Position numbers and translations under genes: made by a program
Shown here: in pieces, positions 11,683 to 23,700 of the stretch
Layout: every line of letters starts with the position of its first letter
Numbering within the stretch: the first letter of the stretch is position 1
Notes under the pieces: model-generated
Told to the model about the DNA's origin: nothing
Seen by the model: only the letters and a program-made list of their open reading frames with translations
Databases searched by the model: none
Assembly (NCBI GenBank): GCA_007570785.1
Contig: ML660201.1
Coordinates: forward strand, 47,358,949 to 47,422,948
DNA: 64,000 nucleotides
Reading direction: 5' to 3'
Source: Antilocapra americana
Lineage: Eukaryota; Chordata; Mammalia; Artiodactyla; Antilocapridae

Positions 11683-14600
11683 TTATTTATCTGTGTTGGG
11701 AATCTTTCACTGTAGTACACGGACTCCTGGATGCTTTAGTTGTGGTATGCAGGCTCAGTAATTGCACTGCATGGGTTTAGTTGCTCTGAGACATGGGAGA
11801 TCTCACTTCCCCAACCAGGGATCAAACTGGCTTCCCCTCCATTGCAAGGCAGATTCTTTACCACTAGACCACCAGGGAAGTCCCAAGGTATCACCACTTT
11901 GTAACTGGTGCTGTGCCCCGTGGTGAAGGTCACCAGTCAGGCCTGCTCAACTTTCAGCTCACCCCTGCCCTGGTCCCTTGGTAAATTTGTGCCCCTTGGA
12001 GAGAGAAAGTTTCCTCCTCGAGGGGGATCTGGGGTTGGACTTGAAGGATCGAACCATGAATATTAATTCTCAGATGGCAGAGCCTCCTGGCAAGCTGTTA
12101 AGGAATTTGTTCTAAAGCAAGAGAATCTGTCAGTGTCGGGAGCAGGGAGATCATTTGATATAGTGGGGCAGGGAGGGGGCAGCCTGGTTGGTTTGAGGGG
12201 GTCCTCAGTGTGGCCCAGCACCTCAGATATCCCTGTGCCCACAGCCTCGTGTGTATCACCGGGGCCAGCAGGGAGGAGGTGGCAGGTGCCGTGACGGTGG
12301 AGGTACCAGGAAGAGGACGCGGCATCTCAGAGCATGACTTTGCCTACCAGGTGCCTGGCTGCCCAGTCCCCACCCACTGCTGACAGGCCACCCCCTCATG
12401 TGGCTCCTTCCAGCCCCCTGGTTCGCCTTTGGGGCTCCCCACCCCAGGGCCTTCTGGTCTATGTCCGGCTCCCTCTGCCTCCCTGTTTCAGACCTCCGGC
12501 CTGACTGTTTCTCCCTTTCCCCTTCCCACAGGACCCCAAGGTGCAGTCCGTCTTCCCGGCCCGAGGCCCCAGAGCTGGGGGTACCAGCCTCACCCTGCAC
12601 GGCTCCAAGCTTCTGACCGGGCGGCTGGAGGACATCCGAGTGGTGGTGGGCGACCAGCCTTGTCACCTGTGAGGGCTGGTTCCTCATCCTGCAACCATCC
12701 TTGTGCCCCGGGGAGAAGACGGAGGGGGTGGCATGCTGGGGAGAGGAGAAAGGGGGATGGGGACCGAGTCAGGAAGCAGCCAGCCCCTGCTGATGCGGAG
12801 TTGTCCGGGGGCTGGAGGAGGTGGTGTGCAGCCTCCAGGACCACCTGTAGAGATGGCAGTCAGCACCGAAGGGGAGTGAGCTGAGGCCCGACCGGGTCTG
12901 TGTCCTTAAATCTCCCTCCCCACTCCAGGGCCCACTTTGGCCCAGCCTGCCTACTACGCCTCCCTCCCTTCCCCAGGCTGCTGGAGCAGCAGGCCGAGCA
13001 GCTGCGATGCGAGACCAGCCCACACCCCGCGCCTGCCACGCTCCCCGTGGTTGTGTGGTTTGGGGCTGCCGAGCGGAGGCTTCAGCACAGCCAGTTCGAG
13101 TACACGTCGGACCCCAATGTCACGTCTGCCAGTCCCACCAAGAGCTTCCTCAGGTGCTGGGCCAAGGGCACGGCTGCATAGCGTGTGGCAGCGAGGTCTT
13201 TGCGGCTCCAGTCCACGGGGCTTTGTAGGGCTCTAGTAGGGGCTTCAACTCCCACGGCGCTGGTGGGGAAAGTGGTCGTGTGGCTTTGGGGGTGTTGCTC
13301 AGTTGTTGTCCGACTCTTTGCAACCCCATGGACTGCAGCATGCCAGGCTTCCCTGTCCTTCACCATCTCTCGGAGCTTGCTTGAACTCATGTCCACCGAG
13401 TCAGTGATGCCATCCAACCATCTGGTCCTCTGTCATCCGCTTGTCTGAATTTGGGTTGGGGCTGACCTAACATCGGGGCCTGGGCTGCGCCCGAGGTTCA
13501 CCTGAGCCACGAGTGGTTCCTGGGCTGTGTTTTCAGTGGAGGCCGTGAGATCCGGGTCTGTGGCCAGAATTTAGATGTGGTGCAGACACCAAGGATCCGA
13601 GTGACCGTGGCCACAAGAGCAGCAAGGCTGGGCCAGGAGCTTGAGCGGAGGCGCCGAGTGCTCCCAGAGACAGCCTGCTCCCCCGGAGTCTCCTGTGGCG
13701 GCCTTCAGGTAAGACCTCCATGGGGGTCTCCCGCCCGCACCGGGCTCGCCATCACCCAGCTCAGCCCTGGACGGCCGTGGGGGGCGGGCACCCGTGGAGG
13801 CTGTGGCCCCACCTCTGCTGGCCCCCCTCGCTGTGCCCTCAGCGGTCCCTCCCGTGCTCCCTCCCTCTGCCCTAGTTTGAGGAGCCTTGCCGCGTGAACT
13901 CCTCCCAGCTCATCACTTGCCGCACACCGGCCCTCCCAGGCCTGCCCGAGGACCCCTGGGTCCGTGTGGAATTTATCCTTGACAACCTGATCTTTGACTT
14001 TGCGACCCTGAACCCCACGCCCTTCTCCTATGAGGCCGACCCCACCCTGCAGCCCCTCAACCCCGAGGACCCCAGCGCACCGTTCCGGCACAAGCCTGGG
14101 AGTGTGCTCTCTGTGGAGGTACTGCTTCAGATGGGACTGGGTGGGGCCCCAAGACCCTTCACTTTGCTGGGCAGTACTGCTGTGTATGGCGGAGACGGCA
14201 GGACAGCAGAGTGGGGGCTAGGGCAAGGACCCGGCAGCTGCTGAGGGGGCTGGTGCTGGGGTGCATGGATTGACACACGTGGCTGGGGCTTGGGTCCCGT
14301 GGCCTGGGTCCTGACACGCTCTGTGGCAGGCGTCTGAATAACAATATGTAAATGACTTGGCGCACGCTGCGGCGGCCAGGTACACAGCAGGTGCCTGGGC
14401 TGCTTGCCATTTGGCAGCCTGTCTCGTGGGGACACGTACTTGGCGCCTGTTCTGACACACGCAGGAGGTGGGGACCCTGAAAGGCCGTAGGTGGACAGCC
14501 CATCGTTGCCCAGCCAGTGAGCCAGCAGACACCCAGGGCTCTGCTTCTTTAGGTCCCTGGGCAGGATTTGGGCCCAGCTTTATGTTCTCCAGACTTTTTA

Positions 14601-17600
14601 AATGTTTTGTTTTTGGCTGGGCTGGGCTTTCATTGCTGCATGGAATTTCTCTAGTTGCAGCAAGTGGGAGCGAACTTTCTAGTTGGAGTGTGTGGGCTTC
14701 TCACTGCAGTGGCTTCTCTTGTTGCAGAGCACGGGCTCTAGGTCTCATGGGCTCAGAAGTTGTGGCCCATGGGCTTAATTGCTCCACATCATGTGGAATC
14801 TTTCCAGACCAGGGATTGAATTCATGTCCCCTGCATTGGCAGGTAGATTCCTCTTTTTTTCCCCACAGATCATTGCATCCTTTTTAAAAAATTATTTATT
14901 TTTCAAAAATATTTATTAATTTGTTTGACTGCACCTGGTCTTTGTTGCAGCATTCAGATTCTTGAGTTGGGACATGTGAACTCTTAGTTGTGGCATCTGG
15001 GGTCTAGTTCCCCGGTCAGGGGTAGAACCCGGGCCCCTGGCATTGGGGGCAAGGAGTCTCAGCCACTGGACCACCAGGAAAGTCCCTATATCTGTTTTTG
15101 ATTGTGCTGGGTCTTCCTTATTCTGTGCAGGCTCCCCCCCAGCTGCAGAGAGTGAGGGCCACTCTGTGGCTGTGGGGCTCGGGCCTCTCATAACAGGCTC
15201 CTCCCACCCTGTTGCGTGGCTCGTGGGCCCCAGCAGTTGGGGCCCAGGGGTTCCCTAGCTGTGGTCCACAGGCTTTAGTTGCTCCTTGGAATGTGGAATC
15301 TTCCAGGAACAGGGGTTAAACCCATGTCTCCTGCATTGGCAGGCAGGTTCCCATCCTCTGGAGTACTAGGCAAGTCCTATTCTCCAGATTTTTAGCTCTG
15401 GAAAAGTTTAAGATTTTTCCAGGAAAAGTGAGAAGGATAGGGAGGGGCAGAAAAGATCAGGAGGCAGCTTGGAAAACATCAAACGCCGGGACACCATGAA
15501 CCCTGCTCCTGCAGATGGGTCTCAGGACCGTCCTTCCCACATTTGGGGAGATAGGATCTGAGTGACCATCAGCTCCTCCCTTTAGGGAAGAGTTCTGAGT
15601 GATCGATCGGTGACCCCATGTTCCAGGGAGAGAATCTGGACCTCGCGATGTCCAAGGAGGAGGTGGTGGCCATGATTGGGGATGGCCCGTGTGTGGTGAA
15701 GACGCTGACCCGGCACCATCTGTACTGCGAACCCCCCATGGAGCAGCCCCTCCCCCGGCACCATGCCCTCCAGGAGGTGCCCGATGCCTTGCCCGAGTTC
15801 ACGGTCAGTGGGCGAAGCCCTGGGCTAGGGCGGGCCCTGGGCATGCGCTGAACTCGTGCTCACAGGGGGCTCCCCTTGCAGGTGCAGATGGGGAACCTTC
15901 GTTTCTCCCTGGGCCACGTGCAGTACGATGGCGAGAGCCCCGTGGCTTTTCCCATGGCAGCCCAGGTGGGCTTGGGGGTGGGCACCTCTCTCCTGGCTCT
16001 GGGTGTCATCATCATTGTCCTTATGTACAGGTGAGTATGGCCAGGTGTGGCTGGGGCTGGGCAAGTACCAGGGTGGTTGGATTGGGAAGGGGCACACTAG
16101 ACCACTGGTCGGCAAACGCCTCCTAGAAAGGGCAGGAGACTATTCTGGGCTTTGTGGGCCAGGCAGTCTCAGCAGCAGTGGCTCAGCTCTGCCCTTGCAG
16201 CCCAGCAGCAGCTGCAGAAAGGGTACAAACAGACAAGCGTGGCTGTGTTCCAACAAATCTTTATTTACAAAAGCCGGCCGGGGGCCAGATTTGGCCCTGT
16301 TACAGTTTACTGATCCCTGGGCTAGGCTGGGTCACGAGTGGGAGTGACTTGCCTGGGATGGGACAGGCAGAGTTATTCAAACTAGACCCTGGCTTGCTGA
16401 ATGTGGCTAGGTTAGACTGGGGTGGGCCCAGGCCTGATGGGACCCTGCAAGGGCTCAGGCCTCCCCCGGCCTTCCCTGCTTTGACGTTGGTGCTGAGCAG
16501 GAGGAAGAGCAAGCAGGCCCTGAGGGACTATAAGAAAGTGCAGATCCAACTGGAGAACCTGGAGAGCAGCGTGCGGGACCGCTGCAAGAAGGAGTTCACA
16601 GGTGAGGCAGCCCAGGCCCCGTGCCCCAGGGCTTCGTGCCTAGCCTGCTCCCGTCTCCTGGGATCTGCATCCACGCCTCCCTCTTCTGCTCCACAGACTT
16701 GATGACCGAGATGACCGACCTCACCAGTGACCTTCTGGGCAGCGGCATCCCCTTCCTTGACTACAAGGTGTATGCCGAGAGGGTCTTCTTCCCTGGGCAC
16801 CGGGAGTCGCCCTTGCACCGGGACCTGGGCGTGCCTGAGAGCAGGCGCCCCACTGTGGAGCAGGGGCTGGGGCAGCTGTCCAACCTGCTCAACAGCAAGC
16901 TCTTCTTGACCAAGGTGCCAGCCCCTCTGGCCCCTCCCGAGGTGGGGAGGGAGCCCCCGAGCCCTCTGGCCCCACCCCTTCTCAGCCCCTCCGTTTCTGA
17001 ATCTGCCCTCTCTGCCTACCCGTTGTCCCCTCTCCCTCGCACCAGTTCATCCACACCCTGGAGAGCCAGCGCACCTTCTCAGCCCGGGACCGTGCCTACG
17101 TGGCATCTCTGCTCACCGTGGCGCTGCATGGAAAGCTGGAATACTTCACCGACATCCTGCGCACCCTGCTCAGTGACCTGGTGGCCCAGTACGTGGCCAA
17201 GAACCCCAAGCTGATGCTGCGCAGGTCTGTGTGCCCACCAGCCACCACGGGGCTGGGCGGCCAGGGAGAGCGGGAGCCAAGACCTGTGTCAGGCCCTCCA
17301 GGTCTAGGGTCTGCCAAATAGACAGCCCTGGTGCCTCCCCGCACCTGCTGACTGTGTCTTCCCCTCCTCCTTGTCATCCCAGGACAGAGACCGTAGTGGA
17401 GAAGCTGCTCACCAATTGGATGTCCATCTGTCTCTACACTTTCGTGAGGGTGAGTGAGGCAGAGGGACGGGGCTTCCCTCCAGGGAGAGTCAGGACCCTG
17501 ACCTGCACGCCCCTGCCAGCATAGCCTTCTGTGGCCTGCATCCTGTCCCTTTCCTGTGCTTGTCACCCGCCCTGGGACCCTAACTGCCTGCTGCTTCCCC

Positions 17601-17747
17601 AGGACGCGGTAGGGGAGCCTTTGTACATGCTTTTCCGTGGAATTAAGCATCAAGTGGACAAAGGGCCAGTAGACAGTGTGACCGGCAAAGCCAAATACAC
17701 CCTGAATGACAACCGCCTGCTCCGAGAGGATGTGGAATACCGGCCCC

Positions 17748-17778
<31 letters not shown>

Positions 17779-20700
17779 TGTGTGTGTGTGTCTGTGTCTG
17801 TGTTTGTACATGCATGCGCATGCACGCCTGCTGGTGAGTCAGTCTCCCATGAGGGTGATCAGGGCAACCATGTGTGATTGTCTGCATCTGATTGGAGCCA
17901 CCTAACTTCTGGCTAGCTACAGGATAGAGGCTTGAGGGCCAGACCTTGCAGATTTGGGGCTCAGAGGTTCCCCAGGTTTGGAATGGAGTCAGGTACCCAC
18001 AGCCAGGGTCTGTGGAGTTGCTGTGTCGGGGCCTGAGTGTCTGTCTGACCGTGTCTTAGCCAGGGGTGAGGTTGAGCCCACCAGGCTGGGAGTCACCCTG
18101 GAAGACCTGCCCATCATTCCCCTCTGGGTTTGCTTTCCCCTTTGTGCCCTGTGTGGAGTTCCTTTGGGGAAAGTCCCATTCGGACTCCGCCTACTTGCTC
18201 CTCTGTTCAGCTGGCAGGGACGCCACTTCTTACACAGGTTTTCTTAGCTTCCTCGGCCTCACCGCCTGAGCCAAGGAGCCTGGTGATCTGAGTGCAGACT
18301 GGTGCTCTCCCATTTTTTTTCTGCCATTCACCTAGCAGACACTAGTGCACTGGGCACAGGGTGGAGGGCGCCGCTGTCCGTGGGGAAGCAGGCGGTGAAG
18401 AAACATGAGTGGGTGACTGTGTGGTGCCTGGAGATCAGAGGCAGTGGCTTCCTCATGGGTTGTCCTTGGCCTTGACATCTTGGTTGTCCCGTGTGTGCCA
18501 TGAGCCCTGACTGCTCCCACGTGTCGTGCACAGACCTTGAACGCACTGCTGGCTGTGGGGCCTGGAGCGGGAGAAGCCCAGGGTGTGCCTGTGAAGGTCC
18601 TGGACTGTGACACCATCTCCCAGGCCAAGGAGAAAATGCTGGATCAGCTTTATAAGGGAGTGCCCCTTGCCCAGCGGCCAGATCCCCGCACCCTGGATGT
18701 TGGTAAGGGTGGAAGGGAAGGGTGGTCTGGGCACCCCGAGGCTAGTGCTGGCCCTAGACCAGCTCTACAGGGTCATTTTATCACCAGGGGGCGGGGCAAG
18801 GGGGTGGACTTCACAGCGTCTCTGCAGGGATGACCTAGCGCCTGGTAGGGGCCCCTGTTTCTGGTCTTCCAAGAAGTTGGGTGAGGTTGCTCATCACAGA
18901 GGGGCCAGTGCCTCTGGGAGGAGGGGACAGCGCCCGCTTCAGGAAGGGTGTTCTGAAAGCCCTGGACCAAGCCTGCCTTGTCCCTGCAGAGTGGCGGTCT
19001 GGGGTGGCCGGGCATCTCATTCTTTCCGACGAGGACGTGACATCTGAGATCCAGGGTCTGTGGAGGCGCCTGAACACCTTGCAGCATTACAAGGTGGGAG
19101 GGGTGGGAGCTGAGCAGGGCGGTGGCACGGTGGGGCGGGCAGGCAGAGGGGTCACCAACTGTGGTCAGCAGGTCCCTGACGGAGCAACTGTGGCCCTGGT
19201 GCCCTGCCTTACCAAGCACGTCCTCCGGGAAAGCCAGGATTACGTGCCAGGAGAGAGTGAGTACCTATCCCCCTGCCCCGCCTCTCCGCATCAGTCCTCT
19301 GCCCTTGGTTTGCCCGGTGTCCAGTAATGGGAGACGGTCCTCTGGATCCCAGGGTGGGCTTCCCTTCCCCCCGGGGGAGGGGGGTGCTGGTGCCCCCACA
19401 CTGCTGGGTGTTGGCAGGACCCCGGGGGCCTAGGGCAGGGGGCACTGACGAGGGGTGACAAGCTGTAAGGTCTTGGCACAGGGACCCCGATGCTGGAGGA
19501 TGTGGACGAGGGGGGCATCCGGCCCTGGCACCTGGTGAAGCCCAGTGAGGAGCCGGAGCCACCCAGGCCTCGGAGGGGCAGCCTTCGGGGCGGGGAGCGG
19601 GAGCGGGCCAAGGCCATCCCGGAGATCTACCTGACACGCCTGCTGTCCATGAAGGTGGCTCTCGGGGCAGGGACGGGACAGGCAGTGGCACGGGGGGTGG
19701 GGCGCGCAGGGCTCACGAGGCGGCTGAGGCCGGGCCGGCCGAGGTCCCCTGCTGACCGCACGTCCTGTGGTCCTCCCCACAGGGCACCCTGCAGAAGTTC
19801 GTGGATGACCTGTTCCAGGTGATTCTCAGCACTGGCCGCCCAGTGCCGCTTGCCATAAAGTACTTCTTCGACCTGCTGGACGAGCAGGCACAGCAGCACG
19901 GCATCTCGGACCAGGACACCGTCCACATCTGGAAGACCAACAGGTGGGCGCGGCGGGGGGCCGGGGGGCCTGCTCAGCGCGGGGCCCTCCTGCCTCCCCG
20001 CCTGCTGCTCATCGGCCTCCCTCCTGTCCCCCACCCCCGCCCCTTGCAGCTTGCCCCTGAGGTTCTGGATCAACATAATCAAAAACCCGCAATTTGTGTT
20101 CGACGTGCAGACATCCGACAACATGGACGCGGTGCTGCTGGTCATCGCCCAGACCTTCATGGATGCCTGCACCCTGGCTGACCACAAGCTGGGCCGGGTG
20201 AGCTGCCGGGGTGGACTGGGAGGGCCTGGTCAGGGATCGCCTGTGCTGTGCGCGCTCGCAGATTCCGGGCTTTCTGGAGGATGTCAGGGAGGGGGATATG
20301 GGAGGCCTTTGACCCCAGCCCCAGGCCGGGCTTTGTCCCGGGGCTCCCTGGGAGGTGGCCGTGCCTCAGCCTTGGAATGTGGCAAGGGCTGGGGCCACGT
20401 GTGCCAATTCAGCAGGAGGTGCTGGCGGGTGTGGTGGGAGGCCAGGGCCCCTTGGCGAGGGCTCACCCTGAGGGTGATGGGGAGCCACTGAGGTCCTGGG
20501 GACGGGGTGGGGGTCAGACCTGAGAGTTACGTGGAGCCCCCTGGTAGTCGCCAGTGGATGGACTAGAGCCTGGTGTCCAGAGCAGAAGCTGTGCTGTCTC
20601 TGGGACCAGCAGTGGCCGCGTTCAAGCTGGAACGAGAGGGTACAGGGCAGGCAGGAGCTGTGGGTTGGATGTGGGGCATGAGGAAGAAGGAGGGGTACCT

Positions 20701-23700
20701 TCTGACCCCCGGGCCTCTGGCTATCGTGAGCTCAGACTTGGAGGAGGGGCCACCAGGCGGTTTCTAGGCAGAGACGTGGATTCTGTAACCACTGAGCATC
20801 TCCAGGCTGCCTGGGGGGCTGGATCCCGAGGGCAGCGGAGGAGGTTTCCACCAGCCAGGGCAGAACAAGGGGGAAGAGTCCAGGGAGGGCCAGACGAGCA
20901 GGGGTGTGCGGATAGGGGAGCTGGGAAGCATGGAGGGGGAGGTGACGCAGCTGCCTGGTGGCACAGAGGGTTCAGGTCAGTTGTCACAGTGGTCAGAACG
21001 CAGAGAGTCCGTGACCGGTAAAGGGTCACTACCGGGACTGCACAGGTACCCAGCGGGGAGGACCCCTGTGGCTCCTCAGGCCTGTGATCGGACTCTGCTT
21101 AGCCTGGCCCCCTGGGCCGCAGTTGGCCTGGGATCTCTTGCGGGATCTGTCTCTAGCTCTGTATGCAGAAACAAGAAGGAAGGCTCCAATCTGTAGAGCT
21201 GTCTCTCATCAGTCTGCCCACAATGAGGTGAGACCCATAGAGCCACACCGGGACCGAGGGGTCCCCTCCAGGGTGTGTGCTGTCTGGTGTCCGGGTTCTG
21301 ATGTCTGACCTTCACACAGCCCCCGCTTCCCAGCAGCACTGCAGGTGCCTCCTGGGTGAGTCAGGATTAGCGCAAACCAGGATGCCGAGGGCCCCCCGCG
21401 GACAGCGGCTGAGAGCGGGCATCTGGTCTCAGGCCCGGCTCTGAGCGGGGAGTGCACTCTTGCCCTGCCCTCCCCGCAGCTGGGGGATGAGGCAGCAGGT
21501 CCCGAGAACGGAAATGTGCTGTCCGCAGCCACCGGGGCAGAACTGGGACTGGAGCCCAGCGCGGTGGTAGAGGATGTGTCTGGTCCTGTTAGACTGTGGG
21601 CCCTGGTTGGAGAGAGATCTGCTTCAAATCCCAGCTCGGCCACACACGAGCGAGGTGGTCTGCAGCAACGTAATTAAATTTCCGGGTTAGTTTCCTGAGC
21701 TTTAAAATGAGTCCGTAGAGAACGGACAGCACATGGAGAAGCAGCGTTAGGGCTCCACACGGCTCGCTGGTTCCCTGCCGAGTCTGGGTTGGGGCACGGG
21801 GAGCTGAGAGATGACCCTGGAGAAGGGGGGAAGAAGCTCGAGGTGATGATGGCAGAGGTGGGACATCGGGGGAGGGGTGACGGAAGGAAGGAGCTGGGCT
21901 GACCAACCATCCGGCCTTCCTGGGACTGAGGAGGTTTCCTGTGATTCAGGACTTCGTTTTCTTTTAGTGTGTGTTCATTTTATCTGTTAATTTCCGGCTC
22001 TGCTGGGTCTTCCCTGCTGTGCGGGCTTTTCCCTAGTTGCAGCGAGTGGGGTGCAGCGTGTGGCCTCAGTATTTGTGGTGCATGGGCTTAGTTGCCCAGA
22101 GGCATGTGGGATCTTCCCAGATCAGGGCTGGAACCCGGGTCTCCTGCATGGGCAGGCAGCGTCCTTACCATTGAGCCACCAGGGAAAGCTGAGGACTTAG
22201 TTTTAAAACTGAAGCAGTGCTGGGAACAGTGGGACAGCTGGTCACCCTAACAGGGCTCTCATCCTTTGCTTTCGCTGCTCGCCTGCTGGCACCCAGGACT
22301 CCCCCATCAACAAACTTCTGTATGCTCGCGATATTCCCCGGTACAAACGGATGGTGGAAAGGTATGAGGGAAAGGAGTTGGGTCTGGAAGATAACCAGTG
22401 GATGGATGGGTGGCTGTTTACAGCGGAGGCCCCCAGGGTGGGCCTGGTGGGATGAGGAAGGGTTTATTTCCCTAGTGACTTCTGGACCCATAATCTCTGG
22501 TAGGTACTACGCAGACATCAGACAGACCATCCCCGCCAGTGATCAAGAAATGAACTCCATCCTGGCCGAGCTGTCTCGGGTACGGCCCTCCTTCTGCTTC
22601 TTGGGTTGGGCACAGGCCTTCTGCCCCAAGGGTCCTGCCTGCTTCACACTGCTCCCTTGCAGGGAAGTCCTGGGGCCTCCAAAGACTGTTCCTGCTGCCT
22701 CTGTAAAATACCAGGGCTCCCACATCTCAGCAGAGAGCAGCAGGTCTTGTCCCGGCAGCTACTACCTGACCGGACTCAGCTGGGTGTTAAGATGTCTGCA
22801 GCCCTTCAGGGTTTGTGGACCACAGTTCCCAGGCAGCGAGGAGGCAGGGATTGAACCCTAGGACCATCTGGCCCAGCCTGTCCACATCCTACTGCTCTGC
22901 TTCCTGGGCACTGTAGATGTGACCCCACCTACTCCTAAAGCAGCCCCAAAACGTGCACTCCGGGGAATTTATGAACGATCTTAAATCAGAAACCAAGATG
23001 ATGAAGATCACAATCCTAGTCATAATAGCAGCTATAGTTGCGGGTGTTGCTGTGAGTGCTTTGATTCCCTCTCACTGGACTCGTAAAAGAGCTCTACAAG
23101 TTAGGAGACATCGACTCCATTGTCCCAAAGAGGAGGCTGAGGCTCGGAGAGGTCCCCAGGGAGGGGCCTGGGTGTGACCTCAGGACAGATTCAAGTGAGA
23201 TCGGAGGAGAACGGGGCTGGGTCACAGGCTGTGAGCAGCGTCCATCCTCCTGGGCTCTGCGGTCCCCTGGGGTGACAGGCTCCCAGCTGGAGCCGGAGGG
23301 GGAGAGAGGTAGGGCCCCAGTGGAGGCCCCAGGGCCTGGTAGAACTGCAGAGCCGGGGTCTCTTCACCAAGGAGGCCCTTTTTGGTTCTATCCTGTGCCC
23401 TGCTGAGCCTGGCATCCCTTTATCTAGAGAGGGGCTCCGCTTCCTCGATACCAGGCTCTGTTCCTTCCTCTGCCTCCCAACCCTCTCTTCCCCAGTCGCC
23501 GTCCCTGGGGTCCTGGGCCTCCTCTAGAGGCTGGCAGCACCCCTTAGCTCTACAACTTCTTGTCTCTCCTCCTAGAACTACTCCGGAGACCTGGGGGCTC
23601 GAGTGGCCCTGCATGAGCTCTACAAGTATATCAACAAATACTATGACCAGGTGAGCGAACCTGGTGTGGTCAGAATGACGTGAGTGGGCGACTGGCTCTG

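Larger units (their letters stand above)
20198..22296 (+). other. Large PLXNB1 intron with old repeats, no gene
   Basis: The intron is GC-rich. It contains a worn MIR element near 21585-21745 (caaatcccagctcggccaca) and an antisense CHR-type SINE at about 21985-22190 (ccaccagggaaagct end). The rest shows nothing I can name. Confidence 0.6.
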
